A DNA stretch of 5,699 bases from JAGLCY01 sp965369705 (GTDB lineage: Bacteria; Krumholzibacteriota; Krumholzibacteriia; LZORAL124-64-63), in the NCBI GenBank assembly GCA_965369705.1, contig CBDURF010000203.1:1-5699 (forward strand), read 5' to 3'. The position numbers were made by a program, and so were the translations under genes. The notes under the pieces were generated by a model. That model was given only the letters and a program-made list of their open reading frames with translations. It was not told the DNA's origin and made no database searches. Shown here piece by piece: positions 1 through 5,671 of the stretch (its first letter is position 1; the number at the start of each line of letters is the position of its first letter).

Positions 1-1
1 C

Positions 2-1945
2 ATGACGGCTCCTTCGAATATTCTCATTACGAGTATCACGAGTCCGGTGGGTTGGATCTCATTGGGCTCACATCAGGATGGTGACGTGATACACTACTGC
101 TGGGATGGAACTGGTTTTCCCGTAACAGGTACGACGGTGGTGGTCGAACACCAGTTATTGTTATTTGACACACAGCCTGCTACCATCGAGTTGGTTGACA
201 TCGGAACCTTCCCAGACCTGCTGACACGCTGGGCACCGCCGACCCTTGATGCACGCACCGAATTTCAGGTGAGAAGGAACGTGGGTCTCAACAGTTTGGA
301 TCCGGTCAGCACGTCGGGCTGTCTGCCGTCGAACACGTCGCCGACCATGGCCATCACGCATCCCTCCATCAATTTAGTGTTGCCGTACGCGACCACGGAT
401 TACACGATCGAGGGTACGGCCACGGATGTCGACGGCACCATCGACTTTGTCGAATACCGTGTGAATGACGGGCCGTGGCTGCTGGCCACGGGCACGAACA
501 GTTGGACCTCTTCGGTGAGTCTCGTGATTGGTGATAACTGGATCCAGGTCCGAACGGCCGACGACGGGGGGGCGTACAGTTCGACGCGGGCCGTCACCAT
601 CGAACGCCTGGATAAGCCTGACCTGGCAATCACCGCCTGGTCATGCCCCGACACGCTGCTGGCCGGCTGTCTGCCCTCCGATGTCTCTGTCACCGTCCAG
701 ATCCTTTCCGGTGGCGCATCGTCGGCCTGTCGCTTGGGCTTCTACCTTTCCACCGATGCGGCTATCGACGCTTCCGACTTCCTGGCGGACACCTACGAAG
801 TAGCGCCCATCAATCCAGGCTTCCCTGCCGTGATCAACACGACGATCACGATTCCTGACGGCGGTCCCCGGGGCTCCATCTACCTGGGTGCTTTCATCGA
901 CGATCAGGATCTGGTGGACGAGACCAACGAGACCAACAACACGGACTCCAGCCCTCTCGAGTACCCGATACCCGCGCTTGTTTCGGTCGTCGATGTTGAA
1001 AACGACCAGGGGCGGGTGGTCCGGCTGAACGTGCTGGCCTCGCCGCGGGATGTCGCGGACTCGTCCACACCCATCCTTCAATACGAGGCATTCCGACGGA
1101 TTGACCCTCTTCCCGAGGGGACGGTTCTCGGGCCCGCGCCGATCGTGGAGGGGACCAGGATCTCCGACCCGTTGAAGGTGGGGGGCTGGGAGTTCGTGGG
1201 CGCGGTGCCGGCCCACGGCCACTCCGAGTACAACATGATCGTACCCACGCTGGCCGACTCGACGGACGAGTTCATCCACTATTCCATATTCTTTGTGCGG
1301 GCGGCAACAGCCCAGCCTCTGGTGTTCTTCGATTCCTGCCCGGACTCGGGCTACTCGGTGGACAACCTTCCGCCCAGCGTTCCGGAGGGTCTGTTGGTGG
1401 CCTACGCCGCGGGCGGCAATCAGCTCAGCTGGGAGCTCTGTCCCGATGAGGACTTCCGCTACTTCCGGATCTACCGTGGCTCGACGCCGGACTTCGTGCC
1501 GGACGTGGACAACCTGATTGAGGCCACCACCGACATGGAGTGGCTGGACTCGTCGAGTGATCCCTGGAATCACTACTACAAGATCAGTGCGGTGGACCAG
1601 AACGGGAACGAGAGCGAGGCCGCGGATCCGGCAGAGGTGACCGGGGTGCAGGATAGCGTCGTGCCCTCCCGGACCGCACTGCTGAACGCCGTGCCCAACC
1701 CCTTCAACCCCTCGACCAGGCTGCCGTTCGAGATGGCCATCGCCGGTCATGCCCGGTTGAAGGTGTACGACACCGCGGGCCGTCTGGTGGCGACCCTGGT
1801 TGATGAGTACCGCGATGCCGGCAGCCATCACGTGATCTGGGACGGCCGAGACGACGCGGGCCGGATGTCTTCGGCCGGTGTCTACCTGTACCGGTTCGAG
1901 GTGGGCGAATTCAGCGAGGCGAAGAGGACGGTTCTGGTGAAATAG
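2..1945 (+). CDS. Secreted/surface multidomain beta-sandwich protein with FlgD-like C-terminal domain (5' partial)
   Basis: The reading frame is open from the left edge to a TAG at 1943-1945. The ATG at 2 is probably internal, because no signal peptide follows and the first 100 residues read as mid-protein, so the true start likely lies outside the window. Domains by residue (from that ATG): 1-110 unassigned, beta-rich; about 115-200 a bacterial Ig-like module (TATDVDGTIDFVEYRVNDG); about 205-322 a CARDB-type module (KPDLAI start, GFYLSTD, VDETNETNN end); about 325-445 a divergent beta domain; about 455-548 a fibronectin-III-like domain (PPSVPEGL, QLSWELCPDEDFRYFRIYR, YYKISAVDQNGNES); 560-647 a FlgD-Ig/T9SS-sorting-like tail (NPFNPST, KVYDTAGRLV, WDGRDDAGR). 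There are no catalytic motifs, so a binding, adhesive or structural role at the cell surface is inferred. The first 300 nt are about 53% GC, lower than the rest of the gene. Domain names are recalled family resemblance, not search results. The gene converges on the transporter at 2097-3641. Confidence 0.9.
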   Translation: MTAPSNILITSITSPVGWISLGSHQDGDVIHYCWDGTGFPVTGTTVVVEHQLLLFDTQPATIELVDIGTFPDLLTRWAPPTLDARTEFQVRRNVGLNSLDPVSTSGCLPSNTSPTMAITHPSINLVLPYATTDYTIEGTATDVDGTIDFVEYRVNDGPWLLATGTNSWTSSVSLVIGDNWIQVRTADDGGAYSSTRAVTIERLDKPDLAITAWSCPDTLLAGCLPSDVSVTVQILSGGASSACRLGFYLSTDAAIDASDFLADTYEVAPINPGFPAVINTTITIPDGGPRGSIYLGAFIDDQDLVDETNETNNTDSSPLEYPIPALVSVVDVENDQGRVVRLNVLASPRDVADSSTPILQYEAFRRIDPLPEGTVLGPAPIVEGTRISDPLKVGGWEFVGAVPAHGHSEYNMIVPTLADSTDEFIHYSIFFVRAATAQPLVFFDSCPDSGYSVDNLPPSVPEGLLVAYAAGGNQLSWELCPDEDFRYFRIYRGSTPDFVPDVDNLIEATTDMEWLDSSSDPWNHYYKISAVDQNGNESEAADPAEVTGVQDSVVPSRTALLNAVPNPFNPSTRLPFEMAIAGHARLKVYDTAGRLVATLVDEYRDAGSHHVIWDGRDDAGRMSSAGVYLYRFEVGEFSEAKRTVLVK

Positions 1946-1974
1946 TCCGCGTCTCTTTTTGGTTTTCATTTCAT

Positions 1975-2012
1975 CCGTCCACCAAGCCCTGAGGGGTTTG
2001 GCGGACGGTTTT
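1975..2012 (+). terminator. Intrinsic terminator of the gene at 2-1945
   Basis: Positions 1975-1989 pair with 1994-2008 to form a 15-position stem around a TGAG tetraloop. There is one A/C mismatch (1981/2002) and one G-T wobble (1986/1997). TTTT follows at 2009-2012. The hairpin starts 29 nt after the stop codon. The T tract lies only on the plus-strand side, so it serves the plus-strand gene. On the minus strand the sequence after the hairpin is A-rich, so it should be weak for the opposing transporter transcript. Confidence 0.85.
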
Positions 2013-2040
2013 GCCGACTGGTCTCGGTGGGGAATTTCGC

Positions 2041-2059
2041 TAAAAACCCGCCGGCGGAT
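2041..2059 (-). terminator. Possible weak terminator of the AbgT-family gene
   Basis: Read on the minus strand, a short GC-rich hairpin (ATCCG-CCGG-CGGGT, 5 bp with one wobble) is followed by TTTT, 38 to 56 nt past the transporter stop codon. The stem is short and its loop self-complementary, so it is much weaker than the hairpin at 1975-2012. The same 14-nt core AAACCCGCCGGCGG recurs at 5509-5522 as part of a perfect palindrome, so this could be a repeat remnant instead of a dedicated terminator. Confidence 0.35.
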
Positions 2060-2072
2060 CGGTTCCCCGCAA

Positions 2073-2094
2073 GACACAATTTCAGGGGCACAAC
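2073..2094 (-). repeat. 22-nt dispersed repeat, copy A (inverted relative to copies B and C)
   Basis: On the minus strand this 22-mer has the core GCCCCTGAAATTGTGTC. It matches copy C (5423-5444) at 20 of 22 positions and copy B (5185-5206) at 18 of 22. It begins 2 nt after the TAA stop codon of the transporter gene, in the convergent intergenic gap. With copy B it forms an inverted pair bracketing the transporter and secreted-protein genes. Its function is unknown; it could be a mobile-element end, an extragenic repeat or a protein-binding site. Confidence 0.7.
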
Positions 2095-2096
2095 CA

Positions 2097-3641
2097 TTAG
2101 CCTGCGAGATACAATCCCGCTCCCGGACCCAGCGGCAGGCCCAGCAGAATCCAGATCACCAGCAGCAGCATCCACCCCACCGTGAAGGCAACCGAATAGG
2201 GCAGCATGGTGGCGATGACCGTCCCGATGCCGGCCTTGGCGTCATACTTCTGGACGAAGGCCACGATCAGGGCGAAGAACGACATCATGGGCGAGATCAT
2301 GTTGGTCGTGCTGTCGCCGATCCGGTAGACCCCCTGCACCAGTTCGGGGGAGTAGCCCAGCAGCATGAACATGGGCACGAACACCGGCGCCATGAAAGCC
2401 CACTTGGCCGAGGCGCTGCCCATGGTCATGTTGAGCGCAGCGGACAGAATGATGAACGAAAGCATCAGGGGGATGGGCCCCAGCCCCGAGGCTTTCAAAG
2501 CCCCGGCGCCCTTGATGGCAACGATCATGCCGAGGTTGGTGTATTTGAAATAGGCCACGAACTGGGCGGCGAAGAACACCAGGACCAGGAACAGGCCGAG
2601 CGTCTCCATGGACTCCTTCATGCCTTCGACCACGTCGCTGTCGCTCTTGAAGGTGCCGGCGGCCAGTCCATAGGTCAGACCGGCCAGCAGGCCGCCGAGG
2701 AAGATGAAGGTCACGATGCCGTGCATGAAGGGCGAGTGCAGCACGCTGCCGGTGTCGATGTTCCGCAGGAAGCCGTCCGCCGGGGCCAGCCCCCAAACCA
2801 CCACCGCAACCAGCAGCAGGTTGACGACCAAAGCCCACCTGAGCCCCTTTTTTTCCGCCGACGTCAGCGGCTCGAGATCCTCGGACTGCTCTTCGGTCTG
2901 TCCCTTGTATGCGCCGAGCCGCGGCACCACGATCTTTTCGGTGACCCAGGTGCCGAGGGCGGCGATGATAAAGGTCGACACGAACATGAAGTAGTAGTTG
3001 CAGGCAGGCGTGACCGTGTACTCGGGATCGATGATCCGGCCCGCCTCCTGGGTGATGCCGGCCAGCAGGGGGTCGATGGTGCCCAGCAGGAGGTTGGCGC
3101 TGAAACCACCCGAAACACCGGCGAAGGCCGCGGCCAAGCCCGCGATGGGATGCCGGCCGACGGACAGGAAGATGATCGCGCCCAAGGGCACCAGCAGAAC
3201 GTAGCCCACGTCGCTGGCCATGTTGGACATCACTCCCGCCAATACGATCACGAAGGTCAAAAGGCGCCGCGGAGCCGCGTGCACCAGAAGCCTCAGGCTC
3301 GTGGCGATCAGGCCGCTCTTTTCGGCGACCCCGATACCCAGCAACGCGACCAGCACCGTGCCCAGTGGGGCGAACCCCGTGTAATTTTCGACGGTATTGT
3401 CCAGGATCCAGTGCAGGCCCGCGCGCGAAATCAGGTTGATCGGTTCGATGAGCGAACCGTCCTTGGGGTGGATCGCCGTCAACCCCAGTTCGCTCAGCAG
3501 CCAGGACAGGAAGATGACGGACCCGGCGAGAATGGCGAACAACGTGGCCGGATGTGGTAGGGCATTGCCCACTTTTTCGATGGCGGTCAGGATTCGGGGC
3601 AGGAGGGGGTTGCGCGGAGCAGGCGCGCTGCTGGGCGTCAT
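2097..3641 (-). CDS. AbgT-family transporter (p-aminobenzoyl-glutamate / antimetabolite transporter)
   Basis: This is an inner-membrane transporter of 514 aa, close to the family's usual 500-520 aa, with many hydrophobic segments. E. coli AbgT takes up p-aminobenzoyl-glutamate. MtrF (Neisseria) and YdaH (Alcanivorax) are reported to export p-aminobenzoate and sulfonamides, so the direction and substrate here are uncertain. Family signatures include NALPHPATLF near the N-terminus (26-35), GVMSNMASDVGYVLLVPL (136-153), GTIDPLLAGIT (187-197), GSASAKWAFMAPVFVPM (408-424) and YRIGDSTTNMISPMMSF (439-455). Asp190, Ser411, Trp414 and Arg440 align by motif and spacing with MtrF Asp193, Ser417, Trp420 and Arg446 (recalled numbering), so the transport site looks intact. 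The start ATG at 3639-3641 has a modest AAAGG 11 nt upstream, and a TAGTAT hexamer at 3690-3695 could be a -10 box. The upstream secreted-protein gene is on the same strand, 112 nt away. No folate or PABA genes are in view, so I give no gene symbol. Confidence 0.95.
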   Translation of the reverse strand: MTPSSAPAPRNPLLPRILTAIEKVGNALPHPATLFAILAGSVIFLSWLLSELGLTAIHPKDGSLIEPINLISRAGLHWILDNTVENYTGFAPLGTVLVALLGIGVAEKSGLIATSLRLLVHAAPRRLLTFVIVLAGVMSNMASDVGYVLLVPLGAIIFLSVGRHPIAGLAAAFAGVSGGFSANLLLGTIDPLLAGITQEAGRIIDPEYTVTPACNYYFMFVSTFIIAALGTWVTEKIVVPRLGAYKGQTEEQSEDLEPLTSAEKKGLRWALVVNLLLVAVVVWGLAPADGFLRNIDTGSVLHSPFMHGIVTFIFLGGLLAGLTYGLAAGTFKSDSDVVEGMKESMETLGLFLVLVFFAAQFVAYFKYTNLGMIVAIKGAGALKASGLGPIPLMLSFIILSAALNMTMGSASAKWAFMAPVFVPMFMLLGYSPELVQGVYRIGDSTTNMISPMMSFFALIVAFVQKYDAKAGIGTVIATMLPYSVAFTVGWMLLLVIWILLGLPLGPGAGLYLAG

Positions 3642-3753
3642 GGGTTGGTCGGCCTTTCGGTATGAGGGGGTGATTTTTCGACCAATCCCATACTAGGCGA
3701 ACCGCCGGAACAGGAACAGGGATTTCGTCTCTCTGTCCATGCCGCCGCATTTT

Positions 3754-5055
3754 CTAATGAGTAATCACCATTTTCCGGACCTGAACATCCTGTTTCCCGT
3801 CGATATCGACGATCAGTCTCCCGAAGTAGGTTCCGGCCGGGACACTTCTTCCATCACGGTCCCGCCCGTCCCAGTTGACGACATGTGAGCCGATTCCCCG
3901 GGTTCCGTTCGCCAAACTGCGAACCAGCCGACCTCTCACGTCATAGATGGTCAATTGGATATCAGCCTGCACGGGCGTGGAAAAGCGCAGCGATGTCCTG
4001 CCGTTCGAAGGGTTCGGGCCCGCTCCCGCAAAGAAAACCCGTGAACTGCCGGCCCGCGTCTCTTCGACCGGGGACGGGGCAGGCGTCAGAAGGGTGAAAT
4101 CATCACCGAAGATGAACAATGCTTGCCCGACTTTGCCGTCGAGTTCACGAAATTCGAATTGAGTGAATCCGGTGGCCCTGGTGTCGATCACGCCGAAAAA
4201 CTGATGGCCGCCGGTGATCTTGCCGCCGCCGATGGGAATTCCTCCATCGAGTACGATCCCGACATTGGCGCCGAATATTCCGGTGATGTACCCCCCGACA
4301 CCATGGAGCACCCCGTGCCCGGGTTCCCGGATTCCCGTAAAACCATCGAAGTAGAGGCAGTGTGTGGGTGGGATGTCGACGTCGCATTCGGCCGGTGTAC
4401 CGGTGGCGTAGCCGTGACCAGGATCGAAGACGCCCCACAGGCCGGTTCTGGCCGGACCGGGGCCAGTTGTGATGTCATTGAAGGAAGGTGCACCCGAATG
4501 GTTGGTCATCCATTGGATACCCTGGCTGTTGACAACCGGTACGGCCAGTGGAGACCGGGCGAGCCCCCATGCGGCATTGTCTTCGAATCCCTCCTGGAAA
4601 CTGGCCAGACCGGATTCGGCCGCCTTGGCGAGAAAGGCGGTTTCATTCCAGCAGGTGAAGACGTCCGGACCGCCGCTGCAGGCGGACAGGGTGACGGTCG
4701 CCTGGGCTGAAACGGCCGCGAAAACGGCACGGTAGACGAAGTTGTCGGTTCCGTCGAAGGTGGCGCCGGGGGAGTAGCTGAAGGATCCATCAGGATTCAG
4801 GGTCAGGGTTCCATGGCTGACATCGGTAACCAGTTCGGACGTTGCCCCGTTTTCTCCCGCGGCTTCCCCGTCAAGAAGGTCATTGTCGAGGATCCCAAAG
4901 GCTTCCACAACGAGAGGCTCCCCGAAGGGGATGCTGAAACTGTCGTCGTTGGCCACCAGGACCTGCGCCTGAACCGATCCCGTGCCGAAGAGGGACAGGA
5001 GCCCCCAGAATGCAAAACCACAAATCATGAATGATGGGGACATCCGAATCGCCAT
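3754..5055 (-). CDS. Secreted protein with signal peptide, cadherin-like Big_9 domain and FlgD-like C-terminal domain
   Basis: The protein is 433 aa and appears complete. Residues 1-30 are a signal peptide: a short basic start, a hydrophobic core (FMICGFAFWGLLSLFG) and a VQA-Q cleavage site. Residues about 34-122 are a cadherin-like/Big_9 module (ANDDSFSIPFGEPL, GILDNDL, HGTLTLNPDGSFSYSP, FDGTDNFVYRAV). Residues about 125-325 form a Gly-rich, predicted beta domain I cannot assign; it has Cys126, Cys135, Cys224 and Cys233, which could form disulfides, and ends in QFEFRELDGK...FIFGDDFTLL, reminiscent of the jelly-roll-like middle domains of some PEP-CTERM proteins. Residues about 345-433 are a FlgD-Ig/T9SS-like tail (GPNPSNGRTSLRF, IYDVRGRLVRSL, NWDGRDRDGRSVPAGTY). 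The ATG at 5053-5055 is preferred because GGAG lies 9 nt upstream (5065-5068) and it gives the full signal peptide; Met5 is an alternative. A surface or extracellular binding role is inferred; no enzymatic motif is visible. Confidence 0.9.
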   Translation of the reverse strand: MAIRMSPSFMICGFAFWGLLSLFGTGSVQAQVLVANDDSFSIPFGEPLVVEAFGILDNDLLDGEAAGENGATSELVTDVSHGTLTLNPDGSFSYSPGATFDGTDNFVYRAVFAAVSAQATVTLSACSGGPDVFTCWNETAFLAKAAESGLASFQEGFEDNAAWGLARSPLAVPVVNSQGIQWMTNHSGAPSFNDITTGPGPARTGLWGVFDPGHGYATGTPAECDVDIPPTHCLYFDGFTGIREPGHGVLHGVGGYITGIFGANVGIVLDGGIPIGGGKITGGHQFFGVIDTRATGFTQFEFRELDGKVGQALFIFGDDFTLLTPAPSPVEETRAGSSRVFFAGAGPNPSNGRTSLRFSTPVQADIQLTIYDVRGRLVRSLANGTRGIGSHVVNWDGRDRDGRSVPAGTYFGRLIVDIDGKQDVQVRKMVITH

Positions 5056-5137
5056 TTTTTCCCACTCCGATCAACCAAAGGATTAAAACCACGCGAAGCC
5101 GATGCCATCCCGAGCGCCTGGACCGGGACGCCCGCCA

Positions 5138-5146
5138 ATAGTAGCA
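5138..5146 (-). promoter_or_regulatory. Candidate extended -10 promoter element upstream of the secreted-protein gene
   Basis: On the minus strand the sequence reads TGCTACTAT, which resembles an extended -10 box (TGnTATAAT-like). It lies about 83 nt upstream of the ATG at 5055. No good -35 hexamer sits at the usual distance, which is tolerable for extended -10 promoters. If the host uses a Bacteroidota-type sigma factor, this match may mean nothing. Confidence 0.3.
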
Positions 5147-5184
5147 GAAACAGGTTCGGATTCCTCTTGTTTATTAAAATATTA

Positions 5185-5206
5185 GTCATGCCTCTGAAAT
5201 CGTGTC
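5185..5206 (+). repeat. 22-nt dispersed repeat, copy B
   Basis: The core GCCTCTGAAATCGTGTC matches copies A (2073-2094, opposite strand) and C (5423-5444) at 18 of 22 positions each. It lies 130 nt upstream of the start codon of the secreted-protein gene. With copy A it forms an inverted pair about 3.1 kb apart. The similarity runs a few bases beyond the 22-mer on the outer side (GCGG after copy B, CCGC before copy A on the plus strand). Confidence 0.7.
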
Positions 5207-5274
5207 TGGCGGAATTTCAAACCCTTTTGCCCCAATCTCCAGTGTTCGGGTTTTTCGCCCGGGCAGCCGGCAGA

Positions 5275-5292
5275 AGTGCCCCCGGGGGCACT
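5275..5292. repeat. Perfect 18-bp palindrome (AGTGCCCCCGGGGGCACT)
   Basis: The two 9-nt arms are exact reverse complements with no spacer, and they meet in a C5G5 run. There is no T tract on either side, so it is not a standard intrinsic terminator. It could be a protein-binding site or a cruciform/hairpin remnant of a repeat element. Confidence 0.75.
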
Positions 5293-5422
5293 CTCCAGGA
5301 ATAACCCATTGAGATTTAAAAACTTAACATTTTTGAATGCAAAAAAATTCTTCCTCACCTATGTGGAAGGGAGGGCGGAAAAAATCCAAGTTTAAACAGA
5401 TAATCCGGCCTGTATTGATTAG

Positions 5423-5444
5423 GTTGTGCCTCTGAAATTATGTC
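5423..5444 (+). repeat. 22-nt dispersed repeat, copy C
   Basis: The core GCCTCTGAAATTATGTC is the best match to copy A, 20 of 22 positions. It is a direct repeat of copy B, 238 nt further along. Like copy A, it is followed downstream by the AAACCCGCCGGCGG core: 64 nt away here, compared with 15 nt away beside copy A. Confidence 0.7.
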
Positions 5445-5508
5445 CAACAGGATGAACGTCTTGTGCGACGATTCCAGGCACGCTGGGATATGGGATCTCA
5501 AGGTAGGA

Positions 5509-5526
5509 AAACCCGCCGGCGGGTTT
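5509..5526. repeat. Perfect 18-bp palindrome (AAACCCGCCGGCGGGTTT)
   Basis: The two 9-nt arms are exact reverse complements with no spacer. Its 14-nt portion AAACCCGCCGGCGG is repeated exactly at 2044-2057, beside repeat copy A. The T run is only three bases long, so terminator function is doubtful. Confidence 0.75.
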
Positions 5527-5555
5527 GTACGCATGGAAAAAAAATTTCACTGCGA

Positions 5556-5578
5556 AAATCGCCCCCGGGGGGCGATTT
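5556..5578. repeat. Inverted repeat with AAATCG / CGATTT arms around a C5G6 centre
   Basis: AAATCG (5556-5561) pairs with CGATTT (5573-5578), and the pairing continues into five C and six G residues, leaving one extra G at the centre. It lies 29 nt after the preceding palindrome and 2 nt before the GACAACA hairpin. Confidence 0.7.
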
Positions 5579-5580
5579 GG

Positions 5581-5598
5581 GACAACATTTTTGTTGTC
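5581..5598. repeat. Inverted repeat GACAACA-TTTT-TGTTGTC
   Basis: There are 7-bp arms at 5581-5587 and 5592-5598 around a TTTT loop. The left half is also the first of three regularly spaced GACAA boxes (5581, 5614, 5646). Confidence 0.7.
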
Positions 5599-5660
5599 AA
5601 TGGCTGCGTGTTTGACAACATATTTGTTTACTTTACTGAGTATCTGACAATAAATATATG
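5581..5660 (+). repeat. Three GACAA boxes spaced 33 and 32 nt
   Basis: GACAACATTTTTGTT (5581-5595) and GACAACATATTTGTT (5614-5628) match at 14 of 15 positions. A degenerate third box, GACAATAAATATATG, starts at 5646. Start-to-start spacing is 33 and 32 nt, about three helical turns, so bound proteins would sit on the same DNA face. Repeated A/T-rich boxes of this kind are seen at the ends of Tn7-like, Tn5053-like and CAST transposons and in operator or iteron arrays; which applies here cannot be decided from the sequence. Confidence 0.5.
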
Positions 5661-5671
5661 GGGCTATGCAC

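Noticed and set aside
641..2077. Long minus-strand open frame under the surface-protein gene (478 codons)
   Set aside because: Arg/Val/His-rich low-complexity product with no recognisable domain. The plus-strand frame contains well-defined CARDB, Fn3-like and FlgD-like modules.
1959..3560. Long plus-strand open frame antisense to the transporter gene (533 codons)
   Set aside because: Its product is rich in Gln, His, Arg and Gly with no domain, and it runs through the terminator region. The opposite strand encodes a clear AbgT-family protein, so this is a high-GC shadow frame.
2242..3750. Second minus-strand open frame over the transporter (502 codons)
   Set aside because: Out-of-frame translation of the transporter gene; the product is Arg/His/Gly-rich and not membrane-like.
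3642..3753. Terminator between the secreted-protein gene and the transporter gene
   Set aside because: Only a 4-bp ATGC/GCAT stem and a short GGAACA direct repeat are visible, with no T tract, so nothing in this gap clearly separates the two transcripts.
4123..4710. Plus-strand open frame of 195 codons antisense to the secreted-protein gene
   Set aside because: No start signal and no recognisable motif. It lies inside the opposite gene, whose signal peptide and domains are convincing.
5556..5598. Intrinsic terminators at the hairpins
   Set aside because: The stems are strong but not followed by a T tract, and no gene ends immediately upstream of them.
5581..5660. CRISPR array
   Set aside because: Only three short, diverging 15-nt boxes with 17-18-nt gaps; CRISPR repeats are longer and far better conserved, and no cas gene is visible.
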